From Oscillospiraceae bacterium (GTDB taxonomy: Bacteria; Bacillota; Clostridia; Oscillospirales; Ruminococcaceae): DNA of 64,000 nt. Position numbers and translations under genes: made by a program. A model generated the notes under the pieces. It was given only the letters and a program-made list of their open reading frames with translations, searched no databases and had not been told where the DNA came from. Location: the NCBI GenBank assembly GCA_017473015.1, contig JAFUNP010000012.1:18245-82244 (forward strand). Reading direction: 5' to 3'. Of this stretch, positions 17,001 to 28,205 are shown piece after piece. How positions within the stretch are numbered: the first letter of the stretch is position 1; each line of letters opens with the position of its first letter.

Positions 17001-18962
17001 ATGGACAGATTTGTACTGAAAAGTGAATATGTGCCTTCCGGCGACCAGCCCCAGGCCATAGAAAAAATCAGTCAGGGTATAATTGACGGGCATAAAAGTC
17101 AGATTCTGCTGGGTGCCACTGGTACAGGTAAAACCTATACTATGGCACAGATAATACAAAAGGTAAACCGTCCTACTCTTGTGCTGGCACACAACAAAAC
17201 TCTGGCAGCTCAGCTGTGTACAGAGTTTAAAGAGTTCTTCCCGGATAATGCAGTGGAATATTTTGTATCCTATTACGACTATTATCAGCCGGAAGCTTAT
17301 ATTCCCGGCAAGGATGTTTATATAGAAAAAGACAGCGCCATAAACGAAGAAATCGACCGCCTGCGTCATAGCGCCACAGCAGCATTGTCTGAAAGACGAG
17401 ATGTAATTATCGTGGCCAGTGTATCCTGTATCTACTCACTGGGGGACCCTATAGATTATCGCGAGATGGTGGTTTCACTGCGCCCCGGCAACAGAATGAG
17501 CAGAGAAGACCTGATGCGCGCATTGGTAAAGCTGCAATATGAGCGCAACGATATGAATTTTATCCGTAACAAATTCCGTGTGCGCGGAGATATTGTAGAA
17601 GTTTATCCGGCTTACTCACAGGAAACAGCCTTCAGGATAGAGTTTTTTGGTGATGAGATTGAAAGAATAAGAGAAATTCATGTAGTTACCGGCAATGTGC
17701 TTGCTACAGTAAACCATGTGGCAATTTTCCCGGCCAGCCATTATATCGTTTCTGATGAGAAGATGAAGATTGCCCTGGAAAATATACGCAATGAAATGGA
17801 TCGGCAGGTGGAAATGTTCACCAGCCAGGGTAAGCTGATTGAAGCACAGCGTATTTCTCAACGAACCCAGTATGACATGGAAATGCTGATGGAAGTGGGA
17901 ATGTGCAAAGGCATAGAAAACTATTCTGCTGTGTTTTCCGGCAGAAAACCTGGTGAAACCGGTACTACACTGCTGGATTATTTCCCGGATGATTTTCTGC
18001 TTTTTATTGATGAAAGCCATGTTACCATACCGCAGGTCGGTGCCATGTATGGCGGTGACTATGCCAGAAAGAAAAATCTGGTGGAGTACGGATTCCGTCT
18101 GCCCAGCGCATTTGATAACAGGCCTCTGAAATTTGAAGAATTTGAGGGCAAAATCAATCAGACTGTTTTTGTATCTGCCACACCGGGCAAATATGAAAAA
18201 GACCATGCCACACAGACGGCTGAACTTATTATTCGTCCTACAGGTCTGATTGACCCGGAAATAATTGTAAAGCCGGTTGAGGGTCAGATAGAAGACCTGC
18301 TGGGTGAAATTTACATCCGCATAAAAAACGATGAAAGGGTGTTGGTCACTACTCTTACCAAGAAAATGGCTGAAGACCTGACAGACTATCTGGCTGCCAA
18401 AAAAATAAAAGTAAAATATATGCATCACGAAGTAGACACATTTGAAAGAATGGAGCTTATCCGTGATTTGCGTCTGGGCACAATTGATGTGCTGGTGGGC
18501 ATTAACCTGCTTCGTGAGGGACTGGACCTTCCGGAAGTAAGTCTTATCGCAATACTTGATGCAGATAAAGAAGGTTTTCTGCGCAGCGAAACCAGCCTGA
18601 TACAGACCATAGGCCGTGCAGCGAGAAACGCCAATGGTCAGGTAATAATGTATGCTGATATTGTTACAAACAGTATGGAGCGTGCCATTACCGAAACTTA
18701 CCGTCGCCGTGAAATACAGATGGCTTACAATGAAGCTCATGGTATTGTACCACAGACAGTAAAAAAGGACATACGCGGCATTATCGAAATTTCCAGCAAG
18801 GAAGATTCGCCGAAAAAACAGGCTAAGCGCATGTCAAAAGCTGAAAGAGAGCAGCTGATAGAAAAACTGACAAAAGAAATGAAGCAGGCAGCTAAAATAC
18901 TTGAGTTTGAGCATGCCGCATTCCTGAGAGACAGAATAGAGAAATTGAGAAAAATGAAATAG
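17001..18962 (+). CDS. uvrB: excinuclease ABC subunit UvrB
   Basis: A 653-residue DNA damage-verifying helicase of nucleotide excision repair, working with UvrA (next gene) and UvrC. Visible features are Walker A GATGTGKT (about 38-45), the beta-hairpin region [21 protein letters not shown] (motif II), [14 protein letters not shown], the motif VI region [10 protein letters not shown] and the C-terminal UVR helix pair. The start at [10 protein letters not shown] is chosen because AAGAGGAGGAG directly precedes it; the frame continues ten codons upstream. It precedes uvrA by 7 nt. Confidence 0.97.
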   Translation: MDRFVLKSEYVPSGDQPQAIEKISQGIIDGHKSQILLGATGTGKTYTMAQIIQKVNRPTLVLAHNKTLAAQLCTEFKEFFPDNAVEYFVSYYDYYQPEAYIPGKDVYIEKDSAINEEIDRLRHSATAALSERRDVIIVASVSCIYSLGDPIDYREMVVSLRPGNRMSREDLMRALVKLQYERNDMNFIRNKFRVRGDIVEVYPAYSQETAFRIEFFGDEIERIREIHVVTGNVLATVNHVAIFPASHYIVSDEKMKIALENIRNEMDRQVEMFTSQGKLIEAQRISQRTQYDMEMLMEVGMCKGIENYSAVFSGRKPGETGTTLLDYFPDDFLLFIDESHVTIPQVGAMYGGDYARKKNLVEYGFRLPSAFDNRPLKFEEFEGKINQTVFVSATPGKYEKDHATQTAELIIRPTGLIDPEIIVKPVEGQIEDLLGEIYIRIKNDERVLVTTLTKKMAEDLTDYLAAKKIKVKYMHHEVDTFERMELIRDLRLGTIDVLVGINLLREGLDLPEVSLIAILDADKEGFLRSETSLIQTIGRAARNANGQVIMYADIVTNSMERAITETYRRREIQMAYNEAHGIVPQTVKKDIRGIIEISSKEDSPKKQAKRMSKAEREQLIEKLTKEMKQAAKILEFEHAAFLRDRIEKLRKMK

Positions 18963-18969
18963 GAGAAAA

Positions 18970-21792
18970 ATGAGCAACGATAAAATTGTTATAAAAGGTG
19001 CCAAAGAAAACAATCTGAAAAATATTGATATTACCATTCCCCGTGACCAGCTGGTTGTAATGACCGGTCTGTCCGGCAGCGGTAAGTCCAGCTTGGCATT
19101 TGACACAATTTATGCCGATGGACAGCGCAGGTATATGGAAAGCCTGTCCTCTTACGCCAGAATGTTTCTGGGACAGATGGAAAAGCCAAATGTGGAGTCC
19201 ATTGAGGGTTTGTCACCGGCTATTTCCATCGACCAGAAAACCACATCCAAAAATCCACGTTCTACTGTGGGCACAGTAACAGAGATATACGACTATCTCC
19301 GTTTATTATACGCCAGAATAGGTATTCCGCACTGTCCGGTATGCGGCAGAGAAATCAAGCAGCAGTCCGTGGACCAGATGGTGGATGCTATCATGGAATT
19401 GCCGGAAGGTACACGCTTTCAGGTGTTGGCACCGGTGGTAAAGGGACAGAAAGGTACTCATGTAAAAGAATTTGACGCCGCAAAAAGACAGGGCTTTGTT
19501 CGTGTAAGAGCAGACGGAATTATATATGACCTGGAAGAAGATATTGTTCTGGAAAAGAACAAAAAGCACAATATTGAAATTGTAGTTGACCGTCTTTCTA
19601 TCCGTAGTGATATTGTAAGCCGTCTGACACAGAGCCTGGAAACAGCACTCTATCTAACAAATGGTACAGTTATAATAGATGTTATTGACGGGGAAGAAAT
19701 GCTGTTTTCACAGAACTTTGCCTGCCCTGACCATGGTATCAGTATAGACGAGCTGGCACCGAGAATGTTTTCTTTCAATAACCCATTTGGTGCATGTGAA
19801 AAATGTACAGGTCTGGGTGTGTTTATGCGCGTTGACCCTGACCTGGTAATTCCAAACAAAAAACTTTCCATTGACCAGGGGGCTATTAAAGCCAGCGGAT
19901 GGTATTATGCTGACGGTTCTGTATCTCATATGTATTACAGAGGTCTGGCAGAAAGATATGGCTTTACTCTTTCCACACCGATAAAAGATATTCCTAAAGA
20001 GGGACTGAACGCCATTCTTTACGGCACAAATGGTGAAAAACTGGACCTGTACCGTGAAACTGACCGCGGTATGAGCAAATACCAGACAGAGTTTGAAGGT
20101 ATTATCCCTAATCTGGAGCGCCGTTTCAGAGAAACTAACTCAAGCTGGGTAAAAGAAGAAATCTCCGGTATTATGAGCGGTGTAGAATGCCCTGAATGTC
20201 ATGGTGACAGGCTGAAACCTGTTATTCTTGCCGTTACAGTGGGCGGTATCAATATCAGCCAGTTTACAAAAATGAGTGTGCGAGAAGCCATCGTATTTCT
20301 GGACAACATTCAGCTGACCGAAAGGGAACTGCTTATCGCAGAAAGTATTCTCAAAGAAATTAAAGGCAGACTGAACTTCCTTAAGAGTGTAGGTCTTGAA
20401 TACCTTACCCTTGCCAGAAGCGCAGCCTCACTGTCCGGCGGTGAAAGCCAGCGCATCAGACTGGCTACACAGATAGGCTCATCACTGGTGGGCGTACTGT
20501 ATGTGCTGGATGAACCAAGTATAGGTCTGCATCAGCGTGACAATGAAAAGCTGATTGCCACATTGAAACATCTGCGCGACCTGGGCAATACACTGATTGT
20601 AGTAGAACACGACGAAGATACTATCCGTGCTGCAGACCATATAGTGGACATTGGCCCGGGAGCCGGCGTACATGGTGGTCAGATTGTGGCTCAAGGCTCA
20701 TTGACCGATATAGAGGGTTGTGAAAACAGCATTACCGGTCAGTATTTAAGCGGCAAAAAGGTTATAAAGCTTCCTGAGAAACTGCGTGATGGCAATGGCA
20801 ATTTTATCAAGGTTGTCGGTGCACAGCAGAATAACCTGAAAAATATAGATGTGGAATTTCCTCTGGGAAAATTTATATGTGTAACAGGTGTTTCCGGCAG
20901 CGGAAAATCCAGCCTTGTAAATGAAATCCTTTACAAAAAAGCTGCTGCGGTGATGAACGGCTCCAAAGCCAAGCCAGGTAAGCATGAAGACCTGCTTGGT
21001 CTGGAAAATATAGATAAAGTTATCTGCATTGACCAGAATGCTATCGGCCGTACACCTCGTTCAAACCCTGCAACCTATACAGGTGTGTTTACGGATATAC
21101 GCAACCTTTACGCACAGACAAACGAAGCAAAGATGCGCGGTTACACCGCCAGCCGCTTTTCTTTCAATGTGAAAGGCGGCCGCTGTGAAGCCTGCGAGGG
21201 CGATGGTATCATTCAGATAGAAATGCACTTTCTGCCAGATATTTATGTTCCTTGTGAAGTATGTAAGGGCAAACGCTACAACCGTGAAACACTGGAAGTA
21301 AAATACAAAGGTAAAAGCATTGCCGATGTGCTGGATATGACAGTGGAGCAGGCCATGTCTTTCTTTGAAAACCACCCTAAAATCTACAGAAAAATCAAAA
21401 CTCTGTATGATGTAGGTTTGGGTTATATCAAACTGGGACAGAGTGCTACCACACTGTCCGGCGGTGAAGCCCAGCGTGTAAAACTGGCACTGGAACTGTC
21501 CAAAATCCAGACAGGCAAAACACTGTATATTCTGGACGAGCCTACCACAGGTCTGCACACAGCTGATGTACACAGACTGATTGAAGTTCTGCAGAAGCTT
21601 GCTGATGCAGGGAACACAATAGTTGTTATTGAACACAATCTGGACCTTATCAAAGTGTGTGACCATATTATTGACATCGGTCCTGAAGGCGGTGACGAAG
21701 GCGGCACAATCGTAGCTACCGGCACTCCACAGGAAGTCAGCAACAATCCACGGTCATATACAGGTATGTTCCTGAAAAAATATTTTGAATAA
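18970..21792 (+). CDS. uvrA: excinuclease ABC subunit UvrA
   Basis: A 940-residue damage-recognition ATPase with two ABC modules. Walker A motifs are GLSGSGKSS (about 33-41) and GVSGSGKSS in the second half. Zinc fingers are built from [10 protein letters not shown], the CEKCTGLG and CPECH pair, and the conserved CEACEGDG with CEVCKG. The signatures are [10 protein letters not shown] and [10 protein letters not shown], and the Walker B regions [10 protein letters not shown] and [10 protein letters not shown]. The length is typical (about 940). Organised with uvrB as usual in Firmicutes. Confidence 0.97.
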   Translation: MSNDKIVIKGAKENNLKNIDITIPRDQLVVMTGLSGSGKSSLAFDTIYADGQRRYMESLSSYARMFLGQMEKPNVESIEGLSPAISIDQKTTSKNPRSTVGTVTEIYDYLRLLYARIGIPHCPVCGREIKQQSVDQMVDAIMELPEGTRFQVLAPVVKGQKGTHVKEFDAAKRQGFVRVRADGIIYDLEEDIVLEKNKKHNIEIVVDRLSIRSDIVSRLTQSLETALYLTNGTVIIDVIDGEEMLFSQNFACPDHGISIDELAPRMFSFNNPFGACEKCTGLGVFMRVDPDLVIPNKKLSIDQGAIKASGWYYADGSVSHMYYRGLAERYGFTLSTPIKDIPKEGLNAILYGTNGEKLDLYRETDRGMSKYQTEFEGIIPNLERRFRETNSSWVKEEISGIMSGVECPECHGDRLKPVILAVTVGGINISQFTKMSVREAIVFLDNIQLTERELLIAESILKEIKGRLNFLKSVGLEYLTLARSAASLSGGESQRIRLATQIGSSLVGVLYVLDEPSIGLHQRDNEKLIATLKHLRDLGNTLIVVEHDEDTIRAADHIVDIGPGAGVHGGQIVAQGSLTDIEGCENSITGQYLSGKKVIKLPEKLRDGNGNFIKVVGAQQNNLKNIDVEFPLGKFICVTGVSGSGKSSLVNEILYKKAAAVMNGSKAKPGKHEDLLGLENIDKVICIDQNAIGRTPRSNPATYTGVFTDIRNLYAQTNEAKMRGYTASRFSFNVKGGRCEACEGDGIIQIEMHFLPDIYVPCEVCKGKRYNRETLEVKYKGKSIADVLDMTVEQAMSFFENHPKIYRKIKTLYDVGLGYIKLGQSATTLSGGEAQRVKLALELSKIQTGKTLYILDEPTTGLHTADVHRLIEVLQKLADAGNTIVVIEHNLDLIKVCDHIIDIGPEGGDEGGTIVATGTPQEVSNNPRSYTGMFLKKYFE

Positions 21793-21800
21793 GAGGCAGT

Positions 21801-23165
21801 ATGGATTATATTGAAAAAATAAAAAATATTGTCCGGGAAAAGTTTTCTTCTCCGCCAAAGGCCAATGTAGTTACATTTGGTTGTGCACAGAATGAAAATG
21901 ACTCTGAAAAAATCAGAGGACTGCTGTACAGTATAGGTTACACTATGACAGACAGCATTGAAGACAGTGACATGGTTGTATACAATACCTGTGCAATAAG
22001 AGAGAATGCTGAATTAAAAATCTTTGGTAATATCGGCAAACTGAAAGCTCTGAAAGCAGCAAACCCGGATATGATTGTGGCTGTGTGTGGCTGTATGGTA
22101 ATGCAGCAGCATATAGTTGACAAAATAAAGAAAAGCTATCCTTTCGTGGATATAGTTTTTGGTGTAAATAATCTGGAAATTCTGCCACAACTGATGTGCA
22201 GCAGGTACACAGAAAATAAAAAACAGATTCTTTCACCAATAGACAAGACAGATATAGTGGAAAACACACCTGTACTGCGTTCCGGCAAGTCAAAGGCGTC
22301 CATTTCCATTATGTACGGTTGTGACAATTTTTGTTCTTACTGCATTGTGCCTTATGTGCGCGGCAGAGAACGCAGCAGAAAACCACAGGATATTATGGCG
22401 GAGTTCCGCCAGCTGATTGCAGACGGTTATAAAGACATTACACTTCTGGGACAGAATGTTAACTCTTACGGTAAAAATCTGGAAGAAAATGTGGACTTTG
22501 CAGACCTGCTGCGGATGCTGTGCACAGTACCGGGGGAGTATGTTATCCACTTTATGTCCAGCCATCCAAAAGATATAAACAAAAAAGTGATTGATGTTAT
22601 CCGAGATAATCCACGGATTTCACGCCAGATTCATCTGCCGGTACAGGCAGGCAACAACCGCGTGCTGAAAGAGATGAACCGCCGATACACCATCGAACAG
22701 TATATGGATATCATCAACTATGCCAGAGAACAGATAGAGGATGTGACATTCTCCAGTGATATAATCGTAGGCTTTCCGGGTGAAACATACGAAGAATATC
22801 TTGATACTGAAAAGCTGGTAAAAGAAGTGAAATTCACACAGCTGTTTACATACATTTTCTCTCCGCGTTCCGGCACAAAAGCTGCCACAATGGAAGATAA
22901 TGTATCTTACAAAGAAAAAACTGTGTGGCTGAACAGGCTGATAAAAATCCAGCAGGACATTGTTTTTGAACATCTGGACAGCTTTAAAGGCAAGACAGTT
23001 ACCGCACTGGTGGAAGAAAAACACGGTGAAAGTGACTATACCGCTCGACTGGCAAACACTTTTGTGGTAAAATTTATTAGTAACACAGATTTTACAGACC
23101 AGTTTGTAAAACTGAAAATTACAGGCAAAAAAGGAACCAGCCTTACAGCTGAGCTCCTCAAATAA
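21801..23165 (+). CDS. miaB: tRNA-2-methylthio-N6-dimethylallyladenosine synthase MiaB
   Basis: A 454-residue radical SAM methylthiotransferase that converts i6A37 of tRNA to ms2i6A. The N-terminal UPF0004 domain has FGCAQNENDSE, NTCAIRENA and CGCM cysteines for one Fe-S cluster. The radical SAM motif is MYGCDNFCSYCIVPYVRGRE, and a C-terminal TRAM domain ends the protein. In the usual MiaB motif the first cysteine sits in TYGCQMNE; here it is FGCAQNE. Its partner MiaA, which makes the substrate, is encoded at 28195. Confidence 0.95.
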   Translation: MDYIEKIKNIVREKFSSPPKANVVTFGCAQNENDSEKIRGLLYSIGYTMTDSIEDSDMVVYNTCAIRENAELKIFGNIGKLKALKAANPDMIVAVCGCMVMQQHIVDKIKKSYPFVDIVFGVNNLEILPQLMCSRYTENKKQILSPIDKTDIVENTPVLRSGKSKASISIMYGCDNFCSYCIVPYVRGRERSRKPQDIMAEFRQLIADGYKDITLLGQNVNSYGKNLEENVDFADLLRMLCTVPGEYVIHFMSSHPKDINKKVIDVIRDNPRISRQIHLPVQAGNNRVLKEMNRRYTIEQYMDIINYAREQIEDVTFSSDIIVGFPGETYEEYLDTEKLVKEVKFTQLFTYIFSPRSGTKAATMEDNVSYKEKTVWLNRLIKIQQDIVFEHLDSFKGKTVTALVEEKHGESDYTARLANTFVVKFISNTDFTDQFVKLKITGKKGTSLTAELLK

Positions 23166-23184
23166 AATATGAGAGGGAATAAAA

Positions 23185-23604
23185 ATGGAAAAATTTGATA
23201 TTATTCAGGAATTTAAACTTCTGGCAGTTAAACTGCAGCAGGATGACAGAGTGGTTTATCTGGAACAGGTAAAGAAAAAAATGGATATGGACCAGGAACT
23301 GCAGGACCTTATTGGCAAATTCAATCTGGCACAGTACAACTACAGAATTGAAGCAGTAAAAGAAGATAAAGACGATGCCAAACTGGAAGAAATGAACAAA
23401 GAACTCATCGCTGTTTACTCTGACATTATGGCAAACGAATTTATGATTGAATACAACGAATGCAAAACAGAAGTTGACAAACTGACTCAGCACATTCAGG
23501 CTATCATCACATCAGCTCTCAATGGCGGTAACCCAATGCTGGTTGAACTGCCTGAAGGCGGTTGTTCCGGCAGCTGTTCATCCTGCTCCGGTTGCGGCAA
23601 CTGA
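23185..23604 (+). CDS. YlbF/YmcA (RicF-like) family protein with Cys-rich tail
   Basis: A 139-residue, mostly helical protein of the YlbF family. The central part KKKMDMDQELQDLIGKFNLA is typical. In Bacillus subtilis YlbF, YmcA and YaaT form an Fe-S complex that tunes RNase Y processing and competence. The tail GCSGSCSSCSGCGN has five closely spaced cysteines and could bind a metal or cluster; this tail is seen in clostridial members. The placement between miaB and mutS is the usual clostridial order. Confidence 0.8.
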   Translation: MEKFDIIQEFKLLAVKLQQDDRVVYLEQVKKKMDMDQELQDLIGKFNLAQYNYRIEAVKEDKDDAKLEEMNKELIAVYSDIMANEFMIEYNECKTEVDKLTQHIQAIITSALNGGNPMLVELPEGGCSGSCSSCSGCGN

Positions 23605-23657
23605 TAAACGATTAAATTCATACACACTATCAAACTATTCTACAGGACGGTAATATT

Positions 23658-26252
23658 TTGGCTACACTTTCTCCAATGATGCAGCAGTACCTTTCCATCA
23701 AGGATGCACATAAAGACCATATTCTGTTTTTCAGACTGGGTGACTTTTATGAAATGTTCTTTGATGATGCATTGCTGGCTTCCAAAGAACTTGAACTCAC
23801 TCTCACAGGCCGCGACTGCGGTCTGGAAGAGCGTGCGCCTATGTGCGGTATTCCATATCATTCCAGTGAAGCTTATATCCAGCGATTGCTGGAAAAAGGC
23901 TACAAAGTAGCTATCTGTGAACAGACAGAGCAGCCACAGAAAGGCAAAGCACTGGTAAACAGGGATGTTATCAGGGTTGTTACACCTGGTACAATTATGG
24001 AAAACAGCATGCTCAGTGAAGACAGGAACAACTATATCGCCAGCATTTATATCAGCGGTGGACAGGCATGGGTATGTTTCTGTGATATTTCCACAGGTAC
24101 AATGCAAACAACAGTTATAGATGAAGATAACTTTGAAAATAATCTCAAATCTGAAATCTATAAGTATATGCCGAAGGAAATCATCATAAATACGCCCATT
24201 CTGAAAATGAAGTGGCTGACAGAGTACCTCAAAAACATTGTTCACTGTTCTGTAGAACTGATTGACGATAACGAATACAATGATTTTGCCGTGGACGAAA
24301 CTGTGAAAAAACAGTTTGCAGGCAAAACCTTTGACATCAGCACCTCCAGATGTCTGTGGCAGCTGCTGGATTATCTGTCCAAAACCCAGAAAGTGGGTGT
24401 GGACATGCTGGACAAGGTGGAAAATTATGAGCAGACCAGTTTCATGCGCCTCTCTTATACCACCACTGCCAACCTGGAATTGTTTGAAACAATCCGTTCC
24501 AAAGAAAAACGCGGCAGTCTTTTATGGGTGCTGGACCATACCAAAACCAGCTTTGGAAAACGCATGATGCGCAAGGTAATCGGTGCGCCTCTCATGGATA
24601 AAAAAGCCATAAATGACCGATTGGATGCGGTTGAATATTTCAACACCAATCCAATGGTGCGCATGGATGCGCAAACACACCTGAAAAATATCCAGGATAT
24701 GGAGCGTTTGTGTACTCGTGCCAGCTTTGGCAACGCAGGGCCTCGCGATGTATTTTCACTGTCACAGTCTATAAAAGCACTGAAACCTCTGAAACAGACA
24801 CTTTCTATTTCAGACAATCCTCTGATATGTGCTTTGAACAATGACATTGACCCTCTGGAAGAACTGGGGGCACTGCTGGACAGAGCAATTATCGAAAATC
24901 CGCCGGCAACTACAAAAGACGGGGGAATGATAAAAGACGGCTATGATGAAGAAATAGACCACAACCGCCATCTGGTAAACGACAGCATGGAAATACTGGC
25001 AGAGATTGAAAACAGGCTGCGTCAGGAAACCAATATTCCTAAACTGAAAGTAGGTTACAACCGTGTATTCGGCTATTATATTGAAGTAACCCGTTCTTAC
25101 CTGGATATGGTGCCTGATACTTTTATCAGAAAACAGACTCTGGCAGGCAGTGAAAGATACATTACAGAAGAACTGAAAAATCTGGAACAGGAAATCCTTA
25201 CAGCCAATGAAAAACTGCTGGCAAGGGAAAAATATCTGTTCAATGAACTGCTTAAAGCTATCAGCCGGGAAACTGACAGAATACTGAAAACCACAAATGC
25301 CATGAGTTACATAGATGTTCTGGCTTCATTCTCACAGGTGAGTCAGAAAAATAACTATGTAAAACCGACAATTACCGACGGAGACAAGCTGTATATTAAA
25401 GATGGCAGACATCCGGTGGTTGAAGCTATGCTGAAAGATGAAATATTTATTCCTAATGATGCATTGCTTGACTGTGATGCAAACAGGGTAAATATTATCA
25501 CCGGTCCTAATATGGCAGGTAAATCCACTTTTATGCGTCAGGTTGCCATTATTGCTGTCATGGCACAGATTGGCTGTTTTGTACCGGCAAAATCTGCTGA
25601 AATTCCGGTATGTGATGCTATTTTCACCCGTGTAGGTGCTTCTGACGACCTTTCCAGTGGACGAAGCACATTTATGGTGGAAATGAGCGAAGTAAGTGAA
25701 ATACTGAAAAATGCCACCGGAAGAAGCCTGGTTATTCTGGATGAAATCGGTCGCGGTACTTCCACTTATGATGGTATGAGCATTGCAAAGGCTGTTGTGG
25801 AATACATACACAGCAAAAACAATAATCTGGGCTGCAAAACACTGTTTGCGACCCATTACCATGAGCTGACTGAAATGGAAAGCCAGATTCATGGTGTAGT
25901 AAACTATAATATAGCCGTAAAAAAACGCGGCGATGATATAACCTTCCTGAGAAAAATTGTACGAGGCGGAGCAGATGACAGCTATGGCATACAGGTAGCA
26001 AAACTGGCCGGTATTCCTGATGCTGTTATTGAGAGAGCCAAAACAATTCTTCAGGAATTGGTTGAAAATGCAGAAAGGGAAAAAATGGCAGTGCGCCAAC
26101 TTTCCTTTGAAGATGCATTTATGCCGGCGACTGCGCAGCCGGCGCAGTCCTGTCCAAGCGAACTGGTACAGGAGCTGGAAAAAATAGATGTCAATGTACT
26201 GACACCTATTGAAGCGCTGAATATTTTATACAAACTCAAATCTTTATTATAA
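23658..26252 (+). CDS. mutS: DNA mismatch repair protein MutS
   Basis: An 864-residue mismatch-binding ATPase. The N-terminal mismatch motif FFRLGDFYEMF contains the conserved Phe and Glu. The ATPase has Walker A TGPNMAGKST, DEIGRGTSTYDG (Walker B region) and the final ATHYHEL. The start codon is TTG, chosen because the residues that follow (MATLSPMMQQYL) align with the family N-terminus and an AGGACGG site precedes it; the next ATG would cut into that conserved segment. MutL follows by 15 nt. Confidence 0.96.
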   Translation: MATLSPMMQQYLSIKDAHKDHILFFRLGDFYEMFFDDALLASKELELTLTGRDCGLEERAPMCGIPYHSSEAYIQRLLEKGYKVAICEQTEQPQKGKALVNRDVIRVVTPGTIMENSMLSEDRNNYIASIYISGGQAWVCFCDISTGTMQTTVIDEDNFENNLKSEIYKYMPKEIIINTPILKMKWLTEYLKNIVHCSVELIDDNEYNDFAVDETVKKQFAGKTFDISTSRCLWQLLDYLSKTQKVGVDMLDKVENYEQTSFMRLSYTTTANLELFETIRSKEKRGSLLWVLDHTKTSFGKRMMRKVIGAPLMDKKAINDRLDAVEYFNTNPMVRMDAQTHLKNIQDMERLCTRASFGNAGPRDVFSLSQSIKALKPLKQTLSISDNPLICALNNDIDPLEELGALLDRAIIENPPATTKDGGMIKDGYDEEIDHNRHLVNDSMEILAEIENRLRQETNIPKLKVGYNRVFGYYIEVTRSYLDMVPDTFIRKQTLAGSERYITEELKNLEQEILTANEKLLAREKYLFNELLKAISRETDRILKTTNAMSYIDVLASFSQVSQKNNYVKPTITDGDKLYIKDGRHPVVEAMLKDEIFIPNDALLDCDANRVNIITGPNMAGKSTFMRQVAIIAVMAQIGCFVPAKSAEIPVCDAIFTRVGASDDLSSGRSTFMVEMSEVSEILKNATGRSLVILDEIGRGTSTYDGMSIAKAVVEYIHSKNNNLGCKTLFATHYHELTEMESQIHGVVNYNIAVKKRGDDITFLRKIVRGGADDSYGIQVAKLAGIPDAVIERAKTILQELVENAEREKMAVRQLSFEDAFMPATAQPAQSCPSELVQELEKIDVNVLTPIEALNILYKLKSLL

Positions 26253-26267
26253 GGCAGGTGCAGAAAA

Positions 26268-28205
26268 ATGGCGGTTATCAATATACTTGATAAACAGACA
26301 GCAGAGCTTATAGCTGCAGGAGAGGTTGTTGAAAGACCGTCTTCTGTAGTAAAAGAACTGGTGGAAAACTCCATCGATGCCGGCGCAGAAAATATTCTGG
26401 TAGATATAGAGCGCGGTGGTATCAAAAAAATACTGGTTCAGGATGATGGCACCGGTATAGACAGTGAATATGTAAAAACAGCTTTTGTGCGCCACGCCAC
26501 CAGCAAAATTTCCACCAGGGAAGACCTGGATAATATAGCCAGCCTTGGTTTCAGAGGCGAAGCCCTGGCATCCATAGCCAGTGTGTCTCATCTGACACTT
26601 ATCACAAAGACGGAAATGCAGGATTTTGCAGTAGAAATACAGCTTTCCGGTGGAGAAGAAACCTCTTTTGAAATCAAACCTTTCATTACCGGTTCTCGAT
26701 TTATTGTAAGAGATTTGTTCTACAACACACCTGCCAGAATGAAATTCCTGAAAAAAGATGCTACAGAAGCCAGTTACATACAGGATATCCTCACAAATCT
26801 GGCTCTTTCCAGACCGGATATTTCCTTTACTTTTGTAAAGGACGGCAAAGAAATTTTTTCTACTGTAGGTGACGGTAATCTGCTGAACACAGTTGCCGCA
26901 TTATTTGGTACAGAGTTTGCTCAGTCTCTGGCAGCTGTGGATTACAGCGATGAAAAATACGCCATTACAGGATTTGTTACATTCCCACATGCCTCCAGAC
27001 AGTCAAGAAATATGCAGTTTTCATTTATAAACGGCCGTTTTGTAAAAAACAAAACTGTTATTGCCGCCACAGAAAATGCGTACAAAGGCACTGTTATGGT
27101 TGGCAAATTTCCGGGTTATGTGCTGAACATCACAATGCCTTTTGATGCTGTAGACGTAAACGTACACCCTGCAAAAACAGAAGTACGCTTTGCAAACGAC
27201 GGGGAAATGTTTTCCACTGTATACCGCGCAGTGAAAATGGCAATCACCGCTGATTTGCCGCTGAAACAGTACGACTTCAGACAAAAAAGCAGTTTTGACA
27301 GGGAAGACAACGCTGTTAAGCAACAAAGCTTTACAGATAAAAAAGAAACCAAAATTGAAGAAAACAATCGATATGAAACATTTTCATTGCCATTCGCTTT
27401 AAAAAGCGAAGACAATAACGATAAATATGTAAATAAATATATTGTTCCGCAGATGGAGCGCTCTACCGATACAGATTATCTGGCCAGCAGTGATTCTGCG
27501 CCATATCTTACAAAAAATGATTTTGTCCAGACTGAAAGAACGGAACATAACAATGTTTTGATAGCTAATAATACACCATCGATTATCAAAGAAAATGTTC
27601 CGGCAGATAATTCTGCTATTACAATGACTGACAGTCAGGCGGAAGAAAACATCACTGTTTTGGGTGAAGTGTTTGCTACCTATATACTCTGCCGGGCAGG
27701 TGATGAGCTTATAATTATTGACAAACACGCTGCCCATGAGCGTATTCTTTACGAACGATTGAAGCGCAATATGAAAACCGGCAAACAGATGCTTCTTATG
27801 CCTGTCACCGTCAAGCTTTCGGCCGGTGAAAAAGCTGCGGTTCTTGAAAATATGCAGCTTCTGGAAGAACAGGGTTTTGAAATAGATGAATTTGGTGATG
27901 CCGGTGTAATCGTGCGTGCCATACCTATGTATATAACCAGCGAAGACCCGCGGCGGTTGGTGAGTGAAATAGCCTATAATCTGTCCAACGGCAACAAAGC
28001 CGAATTCAGTGAAAAAATTGACTGGATATTCCATTCAGTAGCGTGCCGCAGTGCAATCAAAGCAGGAGATAAGGCTGAAATCAACCAACTGACTCAGCTG
28101 GTAAAGGATATCCGCAATGAAAAAATACCGCTGTACTGTCCGCATGGCCGTCCTGTAATAATTTCTATCAGTAAAAAGGAGCTGGAAAAACAGTTTGGAA
28201 GATAA
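26268..28205 (+). CDS. mutL: DNA mismatch repair protein MutL
   Basis: A 645-residue GHKL ATPase and matchmaker in mismatch repair. N-terminal motifs are VVKELVENSIDAGA, DDGTGI and GFRGEALASI. The C-terminal domain contains the probable endonuclease motif DKHAAHERILYERL (the DQHAxxERI class), SAIKAGDKA and CPHGRP, as in MutL of bacteria without MutH. The linker between about residues 340 and 450 is poorly conserved. It overlaps miaA by 11 nt. Confidence 0.96.
   Translation: MAVINILDKQTAELIAAGEVVERPSSVVKELVENSIDAGAENILVDIERGGIKKILVQDDGTGIDSEYVKTAFVRHATSKISTREDLDNIASLGFRGEALASIASVSHLTLITKTEMQDFAVEIQLSGGEETSFEIKPFITGSRFIVRDLFYNTPARMKFLKKDATEASYIQDILTNLALSRPDISFTFVKDGKEIFSTVGDGNLLNTVAALFGTEFAQSLAAVDYSDEKYAITGFVTFPHASRQSRNMQFSFINGRFVKNKTVIAATENAYKGTVMVGKFPGYVLNITMPFDAVDVNVHPAKTEVRFANDGEMFSTVYRAVKMAITADLPLKQYDFRQKSSFDREDNAVKQQSFTDKKETKIEENNRYETFSLPFALKSEDNNDKYVNKYIVPQMERSTDTDYLASSDSAPYLTKNDFVQTERTEHNNVLIANNTPSIIKENVPADNSAITMTDSQAEENITVLGEVFATYILCRAGDELIIIDKHAAHERILYERLKRNMKTGKQMLLMPVTVKLSAGEKAAVLENMQLLEEQGFEIDEFGDAGVIVRAIPMYITSEDPRRLVSEIAYNLSNGNKAEFSEKIDWIFHSVACRSAIKAGDKAEINQLTQLVKDIRNEKIPLYCPHGRPVIISISKKELEKQFGR

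Noticed and set aside
17616..18740. 374-codon minus-strand ORF inside uvrB
   Set aside because: Shadow frame of a highly conserved gene; composition is rich in Cys, His, Phe and Tyr as expected for such antisense frames.
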